DNA from: Achromobacter animicus
Lineage (GTDB): Bacteria; Pseudomonadota; Gammaproteobacteria; Burkholderiales; Burkholderiaceae_B
Length of the DNA: 64,000 nt
Direction: 5' to 3'
NCBI RefSeq assembly: GCF_902859585.1
Contig: NZ_CADIJM010000008.1
Coordinates: 1-64,000, forward strand
The notes under the pieces were generated by a model. It had not been told where the DNA came from, made no database searches, and was given only the letters and a program-made list of their open reading frames with translations. Shown here piece by piece: positions 24,975-33,911 of this stretch. Numbering within the stretch: position 1 is the stretch's first letter; each line of letters opens with the position of its first letter. The position numbers and the translations under genes are program-made.

Positions 24975-26298
24975 TCAGGCCGTAGATGCACATCGCCACG
25001 GCCGCGATCACGAAGAACACCGTCAGCGAACCGGTCATGTGCAGCGCGACGCCGCCTGCGCCGATGCCGATCAAAAGCCGCAGGAACCCCGCCATCAACG
25101 GCCACTTCAGCCTTCCGGCGCCTTGCGACGCGAAGTACAGCGAAAAGCCCAGCGCGAAAAACCCATACACCGGACCCACAATGCGCAGATAACCGGCGCC
25201 GGCCTCCAGCATGTGATCCTGCGCGCCGAACAGGCGCAGCCACGCGTCGGGGAAAAACGCCGCGGTCAGCCCGATCGCCTCCGCCAGCACGAACGCCATC
25301 GCCCCGCCCGTCAAGGCGATGCGCATGGCGCGCTCCGGTTGGCCCGCGCCGATGTTCGAGCCGACCATCGCCACCATGGGCGCTCCCAGCCCGAAAGCGA
25401 TGGGCATCAACAGATATTCCAGCCGCACCGCCACGCCATAGCCCGCCACCGCTGCCTCGCCCGCGTAGGCGCCCACCAGCGCCGCGGTCAGCGCCACCAG
25501 CGCGTTGGTCATGAGCGGGTTGATGGTGGCCAGCGCGCCCACGCTGAGGATGTTGCGCATCAGCGTCGCATGCAGCCGGCTGGCGACCAGCCGCGCCGCG
25601 TTGCGTCCGCTGGCGCAATAGGCGCCCAGGATCAGCGTGCCCACGGCGTAGTAGATCACCAGCGCCCAGCCGCCGCCCGCCACGCCCAGGGCGGGGAAGG
25701 GGCCCCATCCGAAGATCAGGCATGGCGACAGGGGAATCAGCAGCAGCGCGCCGCCGCAGATGACCGCGCCCGGCACCAGCATGTTGCCGGTGCCGCGGAT
25801 GGCGCTGGCAAAGGCGTTCATCAGCCACATCAGGACGATGCCGCCGAAGATCACATTGGAATACGCCAGCGCGGCGTCGAGCGCTTCGCCTTCGGCGCCC
25901 AGCGCGCGGTACAGCGCCGGACCGAAGGCCAGCAACAACACGCAGAAGGCCAGACCCAGCAAGGCGTTCAGCACGACCGCATGCAGCACGAGCTGATCGG
26001 CCTCCTGTTGCCGTCCGCCGCCCAGCGCGCGCGCGACCGCGGCGGAAATCCCGCCACCCATCGCGCCCTGCGACATGTTCTGCATCAGCATCAGCACCGG
26101 CACGACGAGCGCCACGCCGGCCAGCACCGGCGTGCCCAGCCGCGCCAGGAACCAGGTCTCGATCAGGCCGGTGGATGACTGCGCCAGCATCATGAGGATG
26201 TTGGGCCACGCCAGCCGCGCCAGCGTGGGCGCGATGGGACCATGCAGCATGGCTTGCAAGCGCGCATTGGCGGGGCGTGGGGGAGCGGTCGCTGGCAT
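24898..26298 (-). CDS. MATE family multidrug efflux transporter
   Basis: A 466-residue inner-membrane antiporter of the MATE family with twelve hydrophobic segments in two related halves. It begins LARLAWPNILMMLAQSSTGLIETWF and shows the family patterns ASAIRGTGNM and PLMTNALVALTAALVGAYAG. It exports cationic drugs or metabolites using a Na+ or H+ gradient. ATG 26298 is chosen as the hydrophobic domain starts soon after; the frame continues to 26346 but adds a basic stretch overlapping the promoter. Its 3' end overlaps the convergent LysR gene by 77 bases. The divergent MarR gene is the likely regulator. Confidence 0.9.
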   Translation of the reverse strand: MPATAPPRPANARLQAMLHGPIAPTLARLAWPNILMMLAQSSTGLIETWFLARLGTPVLAGVALVVPVLMLMQNMSQGAMGGGISAAVARALGGGRQQEADQLVLHAVVLNALLGLAFCVLLLAFGPALYRALGAEGEALDAALAYSNVIFGGIVLMWLMNAFASAIRGTGNMLVPGAVICGGALLLIPLSPCLIFGWGPFPALGVAGGGWALVIYYAVGTLILGAYCASGRNAARLVASRLHATLMRNILSVGALATINPLMTNALVALTAALVGAYAGEAAVAGYGVAVRLEYLLMPIAFGLGAPMVAMVGSNIGAGQPERAMRIALTGGAMAFVLAEAIGLTAAFFPDAWLRLFGAQDHMLEAGAGYLRIVGPVYGFFALGFSLYFASQGAGRLKWPLMAGFLRLLIGIGAGGVALHMTGSLTVFFVIAAVAMCIYGLIILAAVASGSWFDRGHLPGRRLFAR

Positions 26299-26343
26299 GG
26301 GGAAGGCCGGTGGACGTGATCGGCAAAATTTACGTGCATATGC

Positions 26344-26360
26344 CAATAACTGTCAATAAC
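26344..26360. promoter_or_regulatory. CAATAAC direct repeat between MATE and MarR genes
   Basis: CAATAAC occurs at 26344-26350 and again at 26354-26360, exactly ten bases apart, one helical turn, in the gap between the divergent MATE and MarR genes. A plausible operator or promoter element for the MarR protein; inference from position. Confidence 0.4.
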
Positions 26361-26394
26361 GGGCTGGACGTGAACTCGCGCGGGCGGTAGCGTT

Positions 26395-26907
26395 ATGTCC
26401 TTGCCCGCCGATTTTCCTTCCTTGGCCGCCATGTCCGACGCCCCGCTCCTCGGCTCTGCCGTTCCCCCGGATCCGCTTGTCTGTAACGGCGCTGCGCTGC
26501 GCAAGGCGACGCGTCGCGTGTCCCAGCTCTATGACACCGTGCTCGCGCCCTGCGGGCTGAAAGTGTCGCAGCATTCGATCCTGGTGCACATTGCGCGCGC
26601 GGGTTCGCCGTCGATGACCGACCTGGCCCGCGCGATGGTGTTGGACCGGTCCGCGCTGGCCCACAACCTCAAGCCCTTGCAGCGCGACGGGTACGTGCAC
26701 ATGATGCGCGACCCGCTGGATGGCCGCAGCCGCCGGGTGGAGTTGACCGAGACCGGCCGCGCCAAGCTGGCGGAATCCCGCCGCTTGTGGAAGGACGCGC
26801 AGAACCGTTTCGAAGCCGCGTACGGCGCCGAGCGCGCCGCAGCATTGCGCCACGCGCTGGCCGACATCTTTTCCGACGACTTCGCGCAGGCCTTCAGCCG
26901 CGGCTAG
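26395..26907 (+). CDS. MarR family transcriptional regulator
   Basis: A 170-residue winged-helix regulator: RKATRRVSQLYDTVLAPCGL, KVSQHSILVHIARAGSPSMT, DLARAMVLDRSALAHNLKPL and the wing DGYVHMMRDPLDGRSRRVEL. Cys residues near the N-terminus (VCNGAALRK and APCGLKVS) could give redox control but this is a guess. Divergent from the MATE exporter, which such proteins normally repress until a drug or phenolic ligand binds. ATG 26395 or the in-frame ATG 26431 could be the start; the first 12 residues are outside the fold. Its stop overlaps that of the convergent DMT gene by three to four bases. Confidence 0.9.
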   Translation: MSLPADFPSLAAMSDAPLLGSAVPPDPLVCNGAALRKATRRVSQLYDTVLAPCGLKVSQHSILVHIARAGSPSMTDLARAMVLDRSALAHNLKPLQRDGYVHMMRDPLDGRSRRVELTETGRAKLAESRRLWKDAQNRFEAAYGAERAAALRHALADIFSDDFAQAFSRG

Positions 26908-27815
26908 ATGCCGTCCCCCGTTCCATTGCTGCGCGGGCCGCCGCGCCGGGTCATTGCCAGGACGCCACCCAGCACGCAACTTATGCCGGCGATCTGCGCG
27001 CCGGTCACCGGCTCGTCCAGCAGTCCGGCCGACAGCATCACTGCGGAAACGGGCGCCAGTGCGGTAAAAAGCGCCGCCTCTGAGCCAGGCACGCGCGCCG
27101 CGCCCGCGTACCAGAGCAGAAAGCCGCCCACCGTGGGCACCAGCGCGTAGTACGCCACGGCGGCGACCGCGCCAGGCGCGTAGGCCAATGCCCATGGCGC
27201 TTCGGTCAGGCTGGCCACTGCGGAAAACGCCAGGCCGAATGCCGTCATCAACGTCGATAGCGCCAGCGGCGCAACCGGCGTGCGCAGGCGCTTGTTCAAC
27301 AGGATGAACAGCCCCTCGCAGGCCACCGCGCCCAGGATCAGCGCGTTGCCGGCGAGCGACCCGTCCATGCCCTGCGTGGGGGTTCGGCTGGTCATCAGCC
27401 ACACGCCGAACGCCGCCATGCCGATGGCAGTCAGGGCCCGCCGGCCTGGGCGCTCGCCCAGCAGCAGCATGGCGATCGCGGCCGTGACGAGCGGCAGCGT
27501 CCCCAGAATGATGCCGCCGTCCACCGCCGAGGTCCGCTGCAACCCGGCGATCAACAAGGTCGTATATCCGACGCTGCCCGCCACCGCCTGCACCGTCAGC
27601 AGCAGCCAGTCCCGCCGGTGCAGCCGGGGCAGGCGCGCGCCGGTCGCCGCCATCAGCAGGGCGAAACAGGGCAACGCGATGGCAAAGCGCAGGGCGGTCG
27701 CGGTGAAGGGCGGCAACCCCGCGCCAATGATCTTGCTGGCGGTCACGGTGCTGCCGACCAGCACCATGGCCAGTGCCAAATAGAGATACCCGTGCCGCAG
27801 CCTGTTGATGGCCAT
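26904..27815 (-). CDS. EamA/DMT family exporter
   Basis: A 303-residue inner-membrane protein with ten hydrophobic segments and two EamA domains (residues about 10-140 and 155-290). Family patterns include YLALAMVLVGSTVTASKIIG, GGIILGTLPLVTAAIAMLLL and ALFTALAPVSAVMLSAGLLD. DMT transporters usually export amino acids or other metabolites. It is followed upstream on the same strand by an AraC regulator gene 80 bases away, which may control it. Start at ATG 27815 places the first membrane helix correctly. Confidence 0.88.
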   Translation of the reverse strand: MAINRLRHGYLYLALAMVLVGSTVTASKIIGAGLPPFTATALRFAIALPCFALLMAATGARLPRLHRRDWLLLTVQAVAGSVGYTTLLIAGLQRTSAVDGGIILGTLPLVTAAIAMLLLGERPGRRALTAIGMAAFGVWLMTSRTPTQGMDGSLAGNALILGAVACEGLFILLNKRLRTPVAPLALSTLMTAFGLAFSAVASLTEAPWALAYAPGAVAAVAYYALVPTVGGFLLWYAGAARVPGSEAALFTALAPVSAVMLSAGLLDEPVTGAQIAGISCVLGGVLAMTRRGGPRSNGTGDGI

Positions 27816-27896
27816 CGCCTGAATTCCCGTTGGAAAAGGCGCAGCGTAGGGCGCAGGCGGGAGGCAGGTCTTGAACGAAATTGCAGGGAAGGCGGG

Positions 27897-28808
27897 TCAG
27901 GCGCCCGCGGCCAACGCATAGCGGTGCGGCGACACGCCATAGGCGCGCACGAAAAGCCGCGTCATGTGGCTCTGGTCCGCAAAACCGCCCAGCGCGGCCG
28001 CATCGGCCAGCGCCATGCCCTGCCGGATGAGCCGCCGCGCCAGCAGCAGGCGACGCTGCATCTGGTAGGCGTGCGGCGTCAGCCCCGTGGCGCGCGTGAA
28101 GGCGCGCAGCACCTGGTAGCGGCTCAGGTCGCTGGCGGTGGCCAGATCGGCGAGCGACAGCGCGGCGGCCGGGTCGTCGTCGACGCGCGCGATCGCATGG
28201 CGCAGGGAGGACGGTATCGCCTCGCGCGCAGGGGCGGTGGCCAGCGTGCCGCGCGGACCGCCAGCCTGCGCCAGCACGCGTAACAGCAGGCTGTCGCACG
28301 CCAACGGCGATCCGCCTGCGGTGATGTGCGCATAAAGCGCAAGGACGTCACGGGCCAGCGCTGGCTGGTGCCGCGCCGGGTGCTCGAATTCGTAGAGAGA
28401 GGCGCCCGACAGACTGCCCGCATCGTGACGCCGAGGCACGCCCGCGCCGGCCAGGTCTTCGGCGCAGACGGCCACGACACCGGGATCCATGTAGATCATC
28501 TGCCAGGCCCGCACACCGTCGCCGATGGGCGCGCCATCGTGGACCTCGCCCGGATTGACCGTGATGACGTAACCCGGCCCGGCCTCCACCTGGCCCCGGC
28601 CGCTGTGCGACACCTGTGCGCCTTGGCGCATCACGCCGATGCCGAATTGTTCATGCGTGTGGCGCGCGAACGCGTGGCCGCTGCAGGCGGAGACGGCCTG
28701 CACGCCGGCGATGGCGCTGCGCTGCATGAGGAATTGGCCTGCGGGCATGAATGACGTGGCGGCGATGACGGTCGGGCCAGTATCGCCCGCAGATCTCGCG
28801 CCGATCAA
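27897..28808 (-). CDS. AraC family transcriptional regulator
   Basis: A 303-residue AraC protein with an N-terminal cupin-like arm (ARHTHEQFGIGVMRQGAQVS and VNPGEVHDGAPI) and the C-terminal double helix-turn-helix (LADLATASDLSRYQVLRAFT and ADAAALGGFADQSHMTRLFV). The pattern is typical of the arm-type AraC group next to LysE or EamA exporters, and here an EamA gene lies 80 bases downstream, which is the probable target. The ATG at 28808 lies six bases after the stop of the lipoprotein gene; ATG 28748 is a shorter alternative that still keeps the domain. Confidence 0.87.
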   Translation of the reverse strand: MIGARSAGDTGPTVIAATSFMPAGQFLMQRSAIAGVQAVSACSGHAFARHTHEQFGIGVMRQGAQVSHSGRGQVEAGPGYVITVNPGEVHDGAPIGDGVRAWQMIYMDPGVVAVCAEDLAGAGVPRRHDAGSLSGASLYEFEHPARHQPALARDVLALYAHITAGGSPLACDSLLLRVLAQAGGPRGTLATAPAREAIPSSLRHAIARVDDDPAAALSLADLATASDLSRYQVLRAFTRATGLTPHAYQMQRRLLLARRLIRQGMALADAAALGGFADQSHMTRLFVRAYGVSPHRYALAAGA

Positions 28809-28814
28809 GCGCCG

Positions 28815-29306
28815 CTATTGCAGGCCGGTCCAGCGCGCCACGGAGGGTTCGGCCGAGGCCCATTTCCATTGCCCGTCCCGGCGCTGGCAGATCGTGCTGG
28901 TGTAGGCAGGCGCGGCGCCTTCCACTTCCACCGTAAACAGCACCTCGCGGCAGTGCGCCAGCGGCGTATTGATGTCGCGCACCGCCTGGATGCTGCCGCG
29001 TTCGTTGCCCACCGCCAGGGTGCGTTTGATCTGCCACTGCCGGACTTCACCGATGGGCAGCCCGCCCACCGTATTGGCCATGACGTTCTGCTGGTCGTTC
29101 TTCCATTCGCGCAACACGTACTTCACCGTGGCGTCTACCGCGGCCTGCACCGTCACGCCAATGGCAAAGCCGGCAACGGGATTGGCCGTGGCCGCGCCGC
29201 TCAGCGTGCCGACCACCGCGCCCGTGGCGGGACCGATGGAGGAACTCTGGCAGCCCGCGAGCGCCAGGCTGGCGGCCAGCGCCAGCATGCCGATCGCCCG
29301 CGTCAC
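28815..29306 (-). CDS. Lipoprotein with glycine-rich zipper, paralogue B
   Basis: A 163-residue predicted lipoprotein: MTRAIGMLALAASLALAGCQ gives a clear lipobox (LAGC). The mature part starts with a Gly/Ala-rich region (ATGAVVGTLSGAATANPVAG) that resembles a membrane-inserting zipper, followed by a strand-rich part with two cysteines (LAHCREVLFTVEV and STICQRRDGQWKWASAEPS). The end CR..dG.W is reminiscent of outer-membrane surface-antigen domains. It is about a third identical by eye to the upstream gene, with ATGA overlap, so a tandem duplication is likely. Function unknown; envelope location is the only supported statement. Confidence 0.75.
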   Translation of the reverse strand: MTRAIGMLALAASLALAGCQSSSIGPATGAVVGTLSGAATANPVAGFAIGVTVQAAVDATVKYVLREWKNDQQNVMANTVGGLPIGEVRQWQIKRTLAVGNERGSIQAVRDINTPLAHCREVLFTVEVEGAAPAYTSTICQRRDGQWKWASAEPSVARWTGLQ

Positions 29307-29851
29307 TGCAGCGAGCCCCAGCGGGCGGTCGCCGGTTCGGCGCTGGCCCAGCGCCAGTTTTCGCCGTCGCGGCAGACGGTCGTGACGTAGAACTCGCGTT
29401 CCGGATCAGCGTCGGGTTTGCCGGCAGGCGTGTCCACCGAGAACACCACTTCCTTGCATTGCAGGTCGCCACCGCCGATCAGCCGGCTGACGGTGACCTG
29501 GCCGCGCGCGTTGTCCTCGATCGGCAACTTATGCTCGACGTGCCAGCTGGCGACCTTGCCCACCGCGAGCGCGCCGGCCGCCTTGGCGATGGCGTCCTGC
29601 TCTTCGCCGCGTGTCTGGCGCTGCGCATAGGCCAGCGCGGCCTTCGCGCCGGCCTGCACGCCCAGGCCGATGCCCGTGGCCACCGTGGCGTTGTCGGTCA
29701 CCTTGTTGGCGATGGCCGTGCCGGCGATACCGGCCGCGGCGCCCGTGCCTTCCCCGAGCATCGAACTGCAGCCTGAAAGCGCGGTCAGCGCGGCGAGTCC
29801 CAGCAGGCAAAGCGCGCGGCCGCTCGCAAAGGTTGGCGAGATGGTGAACAA
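29303..29851 (-). CDS. Lipoprotein with glycine-rich zipper, paralogue A (TTG start)
   Basis: A 182-residue lipoprotein. The start is TTG at 29851, decided by AGGAGG nine bases upstream and by the signal sequence that follows (ALCLLGLAALTALSGCSS with lipobox). The mature part has GEGTGAAAGIAGTAIANKVT and GIGLGVQAGAKAALAYAQRQ, then CKEVVFSVDTPAG and TTVCRDGENWRWASAEPATA, in the same order as its neighbour. The four-base overlap with paralogue B implies co-translation. Upstream is the ATPase gene end, 144 bases away. I know of no defined role. Confidence 0.75.
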   Translation of the reverse strand: MFTISPTFASGRALCLLGLAALTALSGCSSMLGEGTGAAAGIAGTAIANKVTDNATVATGIGLGVQAGAKAALAYAQRQTRGEEQDAIAKAAGALAVGKVASWHVEHKLPIEDNARGQVTVSRLIGGGDLQCKEVVFSVDTPAGKPDADPEREFYVTTVCRDGENWRWASAEPATARWGSLQ

Positions 29852-29995
29852 GCTGCGGGCCCTCCTGTGAATCTTGGCGGGCGCAAGTATAGGAGGGCGC
29901 GCAGCCGCGCGGCCGCGGCCTTTACATTTGTTGGCATTTTTGTGCGCGAGGCGCGGCGGACAACCGGGGCGCGCCATCACGCCGCGGTCGTCACG

Positions 29996-32734
29996 TCATG
30001 CTGCGGGGCGATGCGCCAGCTCGAGCCGGGCGCGCCGCGCGCGCCATGTCCGCAGCACCAGCTTCTCGATCTCCACCACGCAAAAGAGCACCGCGGCGGC
30101 CACCAGCGTCAGGGTCCAGTATTCCGGCGGCAGCGGGACGGTGCCGAACACGCGATTCATCGCGGGCAGATAGATCAATGCGCATTGCAGCAGGCCCAGC
30201 AGGATCGTGACCAGCCACAGCGCCTTGTTGCGGAACATGCTGGGCGTGATCGGCCACCGGTCCTGCAGGCGGCAGTTGAACAGATAGGTCCATTGCGCCG
30301 TCACCAGCGTCTGCAGGATGACGGTGCGGATGAAGTCCGGATCGCGCCCCGCGGCAATCAGGCTCTTTTCGATGATGAAGGCGGACGTGGTGAAGAGCAG
30401 CCCCACGAACGCGATGCGCCAGAGGGCGAAGCCGTCCAGGATCGATTTCGCGGGATCGCGCGGCCGGCGCTGCATCATGCCCGGTTCTGCCGGTTCAAAC
30501 GCCAGGCCGAAGGCCAGCGTGATGGAGGTCGCCATGTTCATCCACAGGATCTGCAGCGGCGTCAGCGGCGCCTGTGCGCCGGCCAGCAGCGCCACGATGA
30601 CCAGCAGTCCCTGCGCCAGGTTGGTCGGCAGGATGAACAGGATCGTCTTCTTCAGGTTGTCGTAGACGCGGCGCCCTTCGCGCACGGCATAGGCGATGGA
30701 GGCGAAGTTGTCGTCCGCCAGCACCATGTCGGCGGCCTCTTTGGTGACCTCGGTGCCCTTGATGCCCATGGCCACGCCCACGTCCGCCTGCTTGAGCGCG
30801 GGCGCGTCGTTGACGCCATCGCCCGTCATGCCGACCACTTCGCCCATGCTTTGCAGCGCGCGCACCAGGCGCAGCTTGTGCTCGGGGCTGGTGCGCGCAA
30901 AGATGTCGTGGTCGCGCGCCAGCGCGGCAAGTTCTTCGTCGCCGATCTGCTGCAACTGGGCGCCGGTCACCGCCTCGCGCACATGCGTCATGCCCAGCAT
31001 GGCGCCGATCGCCAGCGCGGTTTCGGGGTGATCGCCCGTGATCATCTTCACGCGGATCCCTGCCTGGTTGCACTGCGCGATGGCCTCGATGGCTTCGGGA
31101 CGGGGCGGGTCCATGATGCCGGCCACGCCCAGCAACACCAGCCCGTCCTGAAGGTCCGGATGGTCCAGCGCCGTGGCGTCCGCCGTGCCGGGCTTGTACG
31201 CCGCTGCCAATGTCCGCAGGCCTTGGTGCGCAAAGGCCTCCAGGCCGCGCTCCCAGTAGTCCAGCCGCAGCGGCTGCGGCCCGGCTTCCCCCTGTTCCTG
31301 CGCGCACAGCTTGAACAGCACGTCGGGCGCGCCGGTGACGTAGATGATGTTCTGACCATGGTCGTCGCAGCGGCGCGCCATGTACTTGTAGCTGGAATCG
31401 AACGGCACCTTGCCGTGCTTGGCCACGCCCTCCAGGCTCTGGCCGGCCTTGGTTGCCAGCACCATCATCGCGCCTTCCGTGGGACCGCCCACGATGCGCC
31501 ACTGCCCATCGGCATCTTCGTGCAGCTGGCTGTCGTTGCAGATGGCGGCCGCACGCACGAAGCGCGTCAGCGCGTCCTCGCGCTGCCAGTCCACCGGCGT
31601 CCCGTCGGATTCACGGGTGATCTCGCCGACGGGCCGGTAGTTGTCGCCCGACACGCGATACACGCCTTGCGCCAGCAGCACGTTCTTGGCGGTCATCTCG
31701 TTCATGGTCAGGGTGCCCGTCTTGTCCGAGCAGATGACCGTCATCGCGCCCAGCGTTTCGACGGTGGGCAGCTTGCGGATGATGGCGCGGTTGCGCGCCA
31801 TGCGCTGCACGCCCAGCGACAGGATGATGGAGATGATGGCAGGCAGGCCTTCCGGCACGGAGGCGACCGCGATGCTGATCAGCGACATCAGCAGGTCGGA
31901 CAGCGGCATGTCGAGCACGTAGCGGCCCAGCACGAAAAGCGCCACCACCATCACCAGCACCACCTGGAAGATGCGCTTGCCCAACAGCTCCATCTGCCGC
32001 AGCAGCGGCGTCTGCAGCGTCTGCACATCCGTCATCATGCGGTTGATGTGGCCGATCTCGGTGTCGCTGCCGGTGGCCACCACGATGCCGCGCGCATTGC
32101 CCGCGCTGACGTGGGTGCCCGAGAACCCCAGGTTCAGGCGGTCGCCCAGCGGCGCGTCACCCGGCAGGGGCGCATCGTGCTTTTCGACGACGGTGGATTC
32201 GCCGGTCAGCATCGATTCCTCGACGCGGAAGTTGTGCGTGTCAAAGAGCCGCACGTCCGCCGGGATCTTGTCGCCGGGTCGCAGGATCACGATGTCGCCC
32301 GGCACCAGATCGCGGGCGTCGATCTCTTCCTTCTGCCCGTCGCGCACCACGCGGGCATGGTTCGACAGCATGTTGCGGATGCCGTCCAGCGAACGTTCGG
32401 CGCGGCTTTCCTGCACGTAGCCAATGACGGCGTTGATGACCGCCACGGCCAGGATGACCCCGGTATCCAGCCAATGGCCCATCAGCGATGTCACCACTGC
32501 CGCACCCAGCAGGATGTAGATCAGCACGTCATTGAAGTGGCCCAGAAATCGCAGCCAGGCGCTGCGGCGGGCAGGCGGGGGCAGTGCGTTCAGGCCGTGT
32601 GTCTCCTGCCTGCGCCGGATCTGGTCCTGCGAAAGGCCGGCGGCGCTGGTCACCTGGATGCCCAGCGTCTCGTCGACAGAGAGCTGGTGCCAGGGGCGAG
32701 GAGCTTGCGGAACCTGCGTGTTCGCCTGCGTCAT
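29996..32734 (-). CDS. P-type cation-transporting ATPase (P2-like)
   Basis: A 912-residue cation pump. Motifs in order: cation-ATPase N domain (residues about 15-70), TGES 177-180, PEGLP at 294-298 in M4, the phosphorylation site DKTGT 337-341, TGDGVND 637-643, and four C-terminal membrane segments. The PEGLP motif places it with calcium/proton/sodium-type P2 pumps rather than heavy-metal P1B pumps; there is no metal-binding N-terminal domain. M6 reads LWMNMATSITLAFGLAFEP without the Asp found in calcium pumps, so the ion is uncertain, with Mg2+, Na+ or H+ possible. ATG 32734 is chosen as the family start; the frame extends to 32812 without support. Confidence 0.88.
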   Translation of the reverse strand: MTQANTQVPQAPRPWHQLSVDETLGIQVTSAAGLSQDQIRRRQETHGLNALPPPARRSAWLRFLGHFNDVLIYILLGAAVVTSLMGHWLDTGVILAVAVINAVIGYVQESRAERSLDGIRNMLSNHARVVRDGQKEEIDARDLVPGDIVILRPGDKIPADVRLFDTHNFRVEESMLTGESTVVEKHDAPLPGDAPLGDRLNLGFSGTHVSAGNARGIVVATGSDTEIGHINRMMTDVQTLQTPLLRQMELLGKRIFQVVLVMVVALFVLGRYVLDMPLSDLLMSLISIAVASVPEGLPAIISIILSLGVQRMARNRAIIRKLPTVETLGAMTVICSDKTGTLTMNEMTAKNVLLAQGVYRVSGDNYRPVGEITRESDGTPVDWQREDALTRFVRAAAICNDSQLHEDADGQWRIVGGPTEGAMMVLATKAGQSLEGVAKHGKVPFDSSYKYMARRCDDHGQNIIYVTGAPDVLFKLCAQEQGEAGPQPLRLDYWERGLEAFAHQGLRTLAAAYKPGTADATALDHPDLQDGLVLLGVAGIMDPPRPEAIEAIAQCNQAGIRVKMITGDHPETALAIGAMLGMTHVREAVTGAQLQQIGDEELAALARDHDIFARTSPEHKLRLVRALQSMGEVVGMTGDGVNDAPALKQADVGVAMGIKGTEVTKEAADMVLADDNFASIAYAVREGRRVYDNLKKTILFILPTNLAQGLLVIVALLAGAQAPLTPLQILWMNMATSITLAFGLAFEPAEPGMMQRRPRDPAKSILDGFALWRIAFVGLLFTTSAFIIEKSLIAAGRDPDFIRTVILQTLVTAQWTYLFNCRLQDRWPITPSMFRNKALWLVTILLGLLQCALIYLPAMNRVFGTVPLPPEYWTLTLVAAAVLFCVVEIEKLVLRTWRARRARLELAHRPAA

Positions 32735-32839
32735 GACGTACGGCCTCCCGGAGGGACCGGCCACGTGACCGGGCCGGAAGTCGGGGGCCGCACAGGTCAG
32801 TCCGGCGTCCATGATACGACGGGCTGCCGGACCGGGGCG

Positions 32840-33805
32840 TCACATCGGCCGCGCGCCCTTCAGATAGACCTCGCGCAACGCCGCCGCAAACAGCGCCTCG
32901 ACGTTGCGCCGCAATCCGTCGGACCGCGTGAACAGCGAGATCGGCGGAAGCGTCCAGTCGAACGAGTACGGCACGATGGCCGCGCCTGCGATGCGAACCA
33001 GTTCGTCGGCGATGTCGGCCGGCAGGATCGTGACGGCGCGGTCGCTGGCCACGATCATCTCGCCGATCAGCTTGGACGAGTCGCTTTGCACGGACGGCGG
33101 CGGGGGCGCCAGGCCGGCGCGCAAGAAGATGTCGGCCACCTGCTCGCGGATCGGGCTGCCCGGCGTGCCCAGGATCCAGTCCAGATCGGCTAGCCGGTTC
33201 CATTCCAGGCGTGACCGCCCCAGCCGGGCGGCCAGCCGGCGGCTGGCGATCAGACGCGGCTGCTGGTGGTACAGGACCTCGAAGCCGATGTTGCTCAAGT
33301 CGACCGAGGGCGTGGCCCAGCCGACGACCACATCCAACGTGTGGTCGCGCAGTTGGCGCAGCAGGGCCGGCCCCTGACCCTCGTGGATGGTCGCGGTCAG
33401 TTGCCGGCCCTGCGGCAAGGTGCGGCCGATCGCCGCCGACAGCATCTGGCCCGACACGAAGGGAATGACCCCGATGTGCAGGTGCGCGGCGTGCCCAGCG
33501 GCGACCGTTTCCATTTCCTGCACCAGATGGCCCAGGTCATGGACCAGCCCGCGGGCGCGCGCCAGCACCACGGCGCCCATGGGCGTGGGCGTCATGCCCC
33601 GCACCGAGCGGTCGAAGAGGGGCACGCCGAACATGCTTTCCAGTTCGGCCAGGGCATTGGTCACGGCGGGCTGGCTGGTCGCCATGTGTTCGGCCACCCG
33701 GGTCAGTGACCCGTGCTGCTCGATCTGGAGCAGCAGCATCAGGTGGCGCATCTTGAGGCGCGAGGTCAATTTCCGGAAAACGGCATCCGGATCGAAGGCT
33801 GTCAT
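32840..33805 (-). CDS. LysR family transcriptional regulator
   Basis: A 321-residue LysR protein. The helix-turn-helix is LMLLLQIEQHGSLTRVAEHM with SQPAVTNALAELESMFGVPL, and the effector domain contains HLHIGVIPFVSGQMLSAAIG and ASDRAVTILPADI. It belongs to the group related to GbpR and PcaQ/GalR-type LysR proteins. The ATG at 33805 starts MTAFDPDAVFRKL, normal for the family. Divergent from the malic enzyme with about 106 bases between starts, so it may control that gene, although the distance and shared region are the only evidence. Confidence 0.88.
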   Translation of the reverse strand: MTAFDPDAVFRKLTSRLKMRHLMLLLQIEQHGSLTRVAEHMATSQPAVTNALAELESMFGVPLFDRSVRGMTPTPMGAVVLARARGLVHDLGHLVQEMETVAAGHAAHLHIGVIPFVSGQMLSAAIGRTLPQGRQLTATIHEGQGPALLRQLRDHTLDVVVGWATPSVDLSNIGFEVLYHQQPRLIASRRLAARLGRSRLEWNRLADLDWILGTPGSPIREQVADIFLRAGLAPPPPSVQSDSSKLIGEMIVASDRAVTILPADIADELVRIAGAAIVPYSFDWTLPPISLFTRSDGLRRNVEALFAAALREVYLKGARPM

Positions 33806-33911
33806 AGACAAGGCATTAGGAAACCGTGATGGGACGATATTAAATCCGAATGAACGCCTTATGTCTTCCACCCTAGAATTTTGCACATTCAAGACAGCGA
33901 GGCCACAGCCC

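Noticed and set aside
29867-33193. Antisense frame of 1108 codons across the P-type ATPase
   Set aside because: Very rich in His, Gln and Arg with no recognisable motif; the ATPase on the other strand has every family motif.
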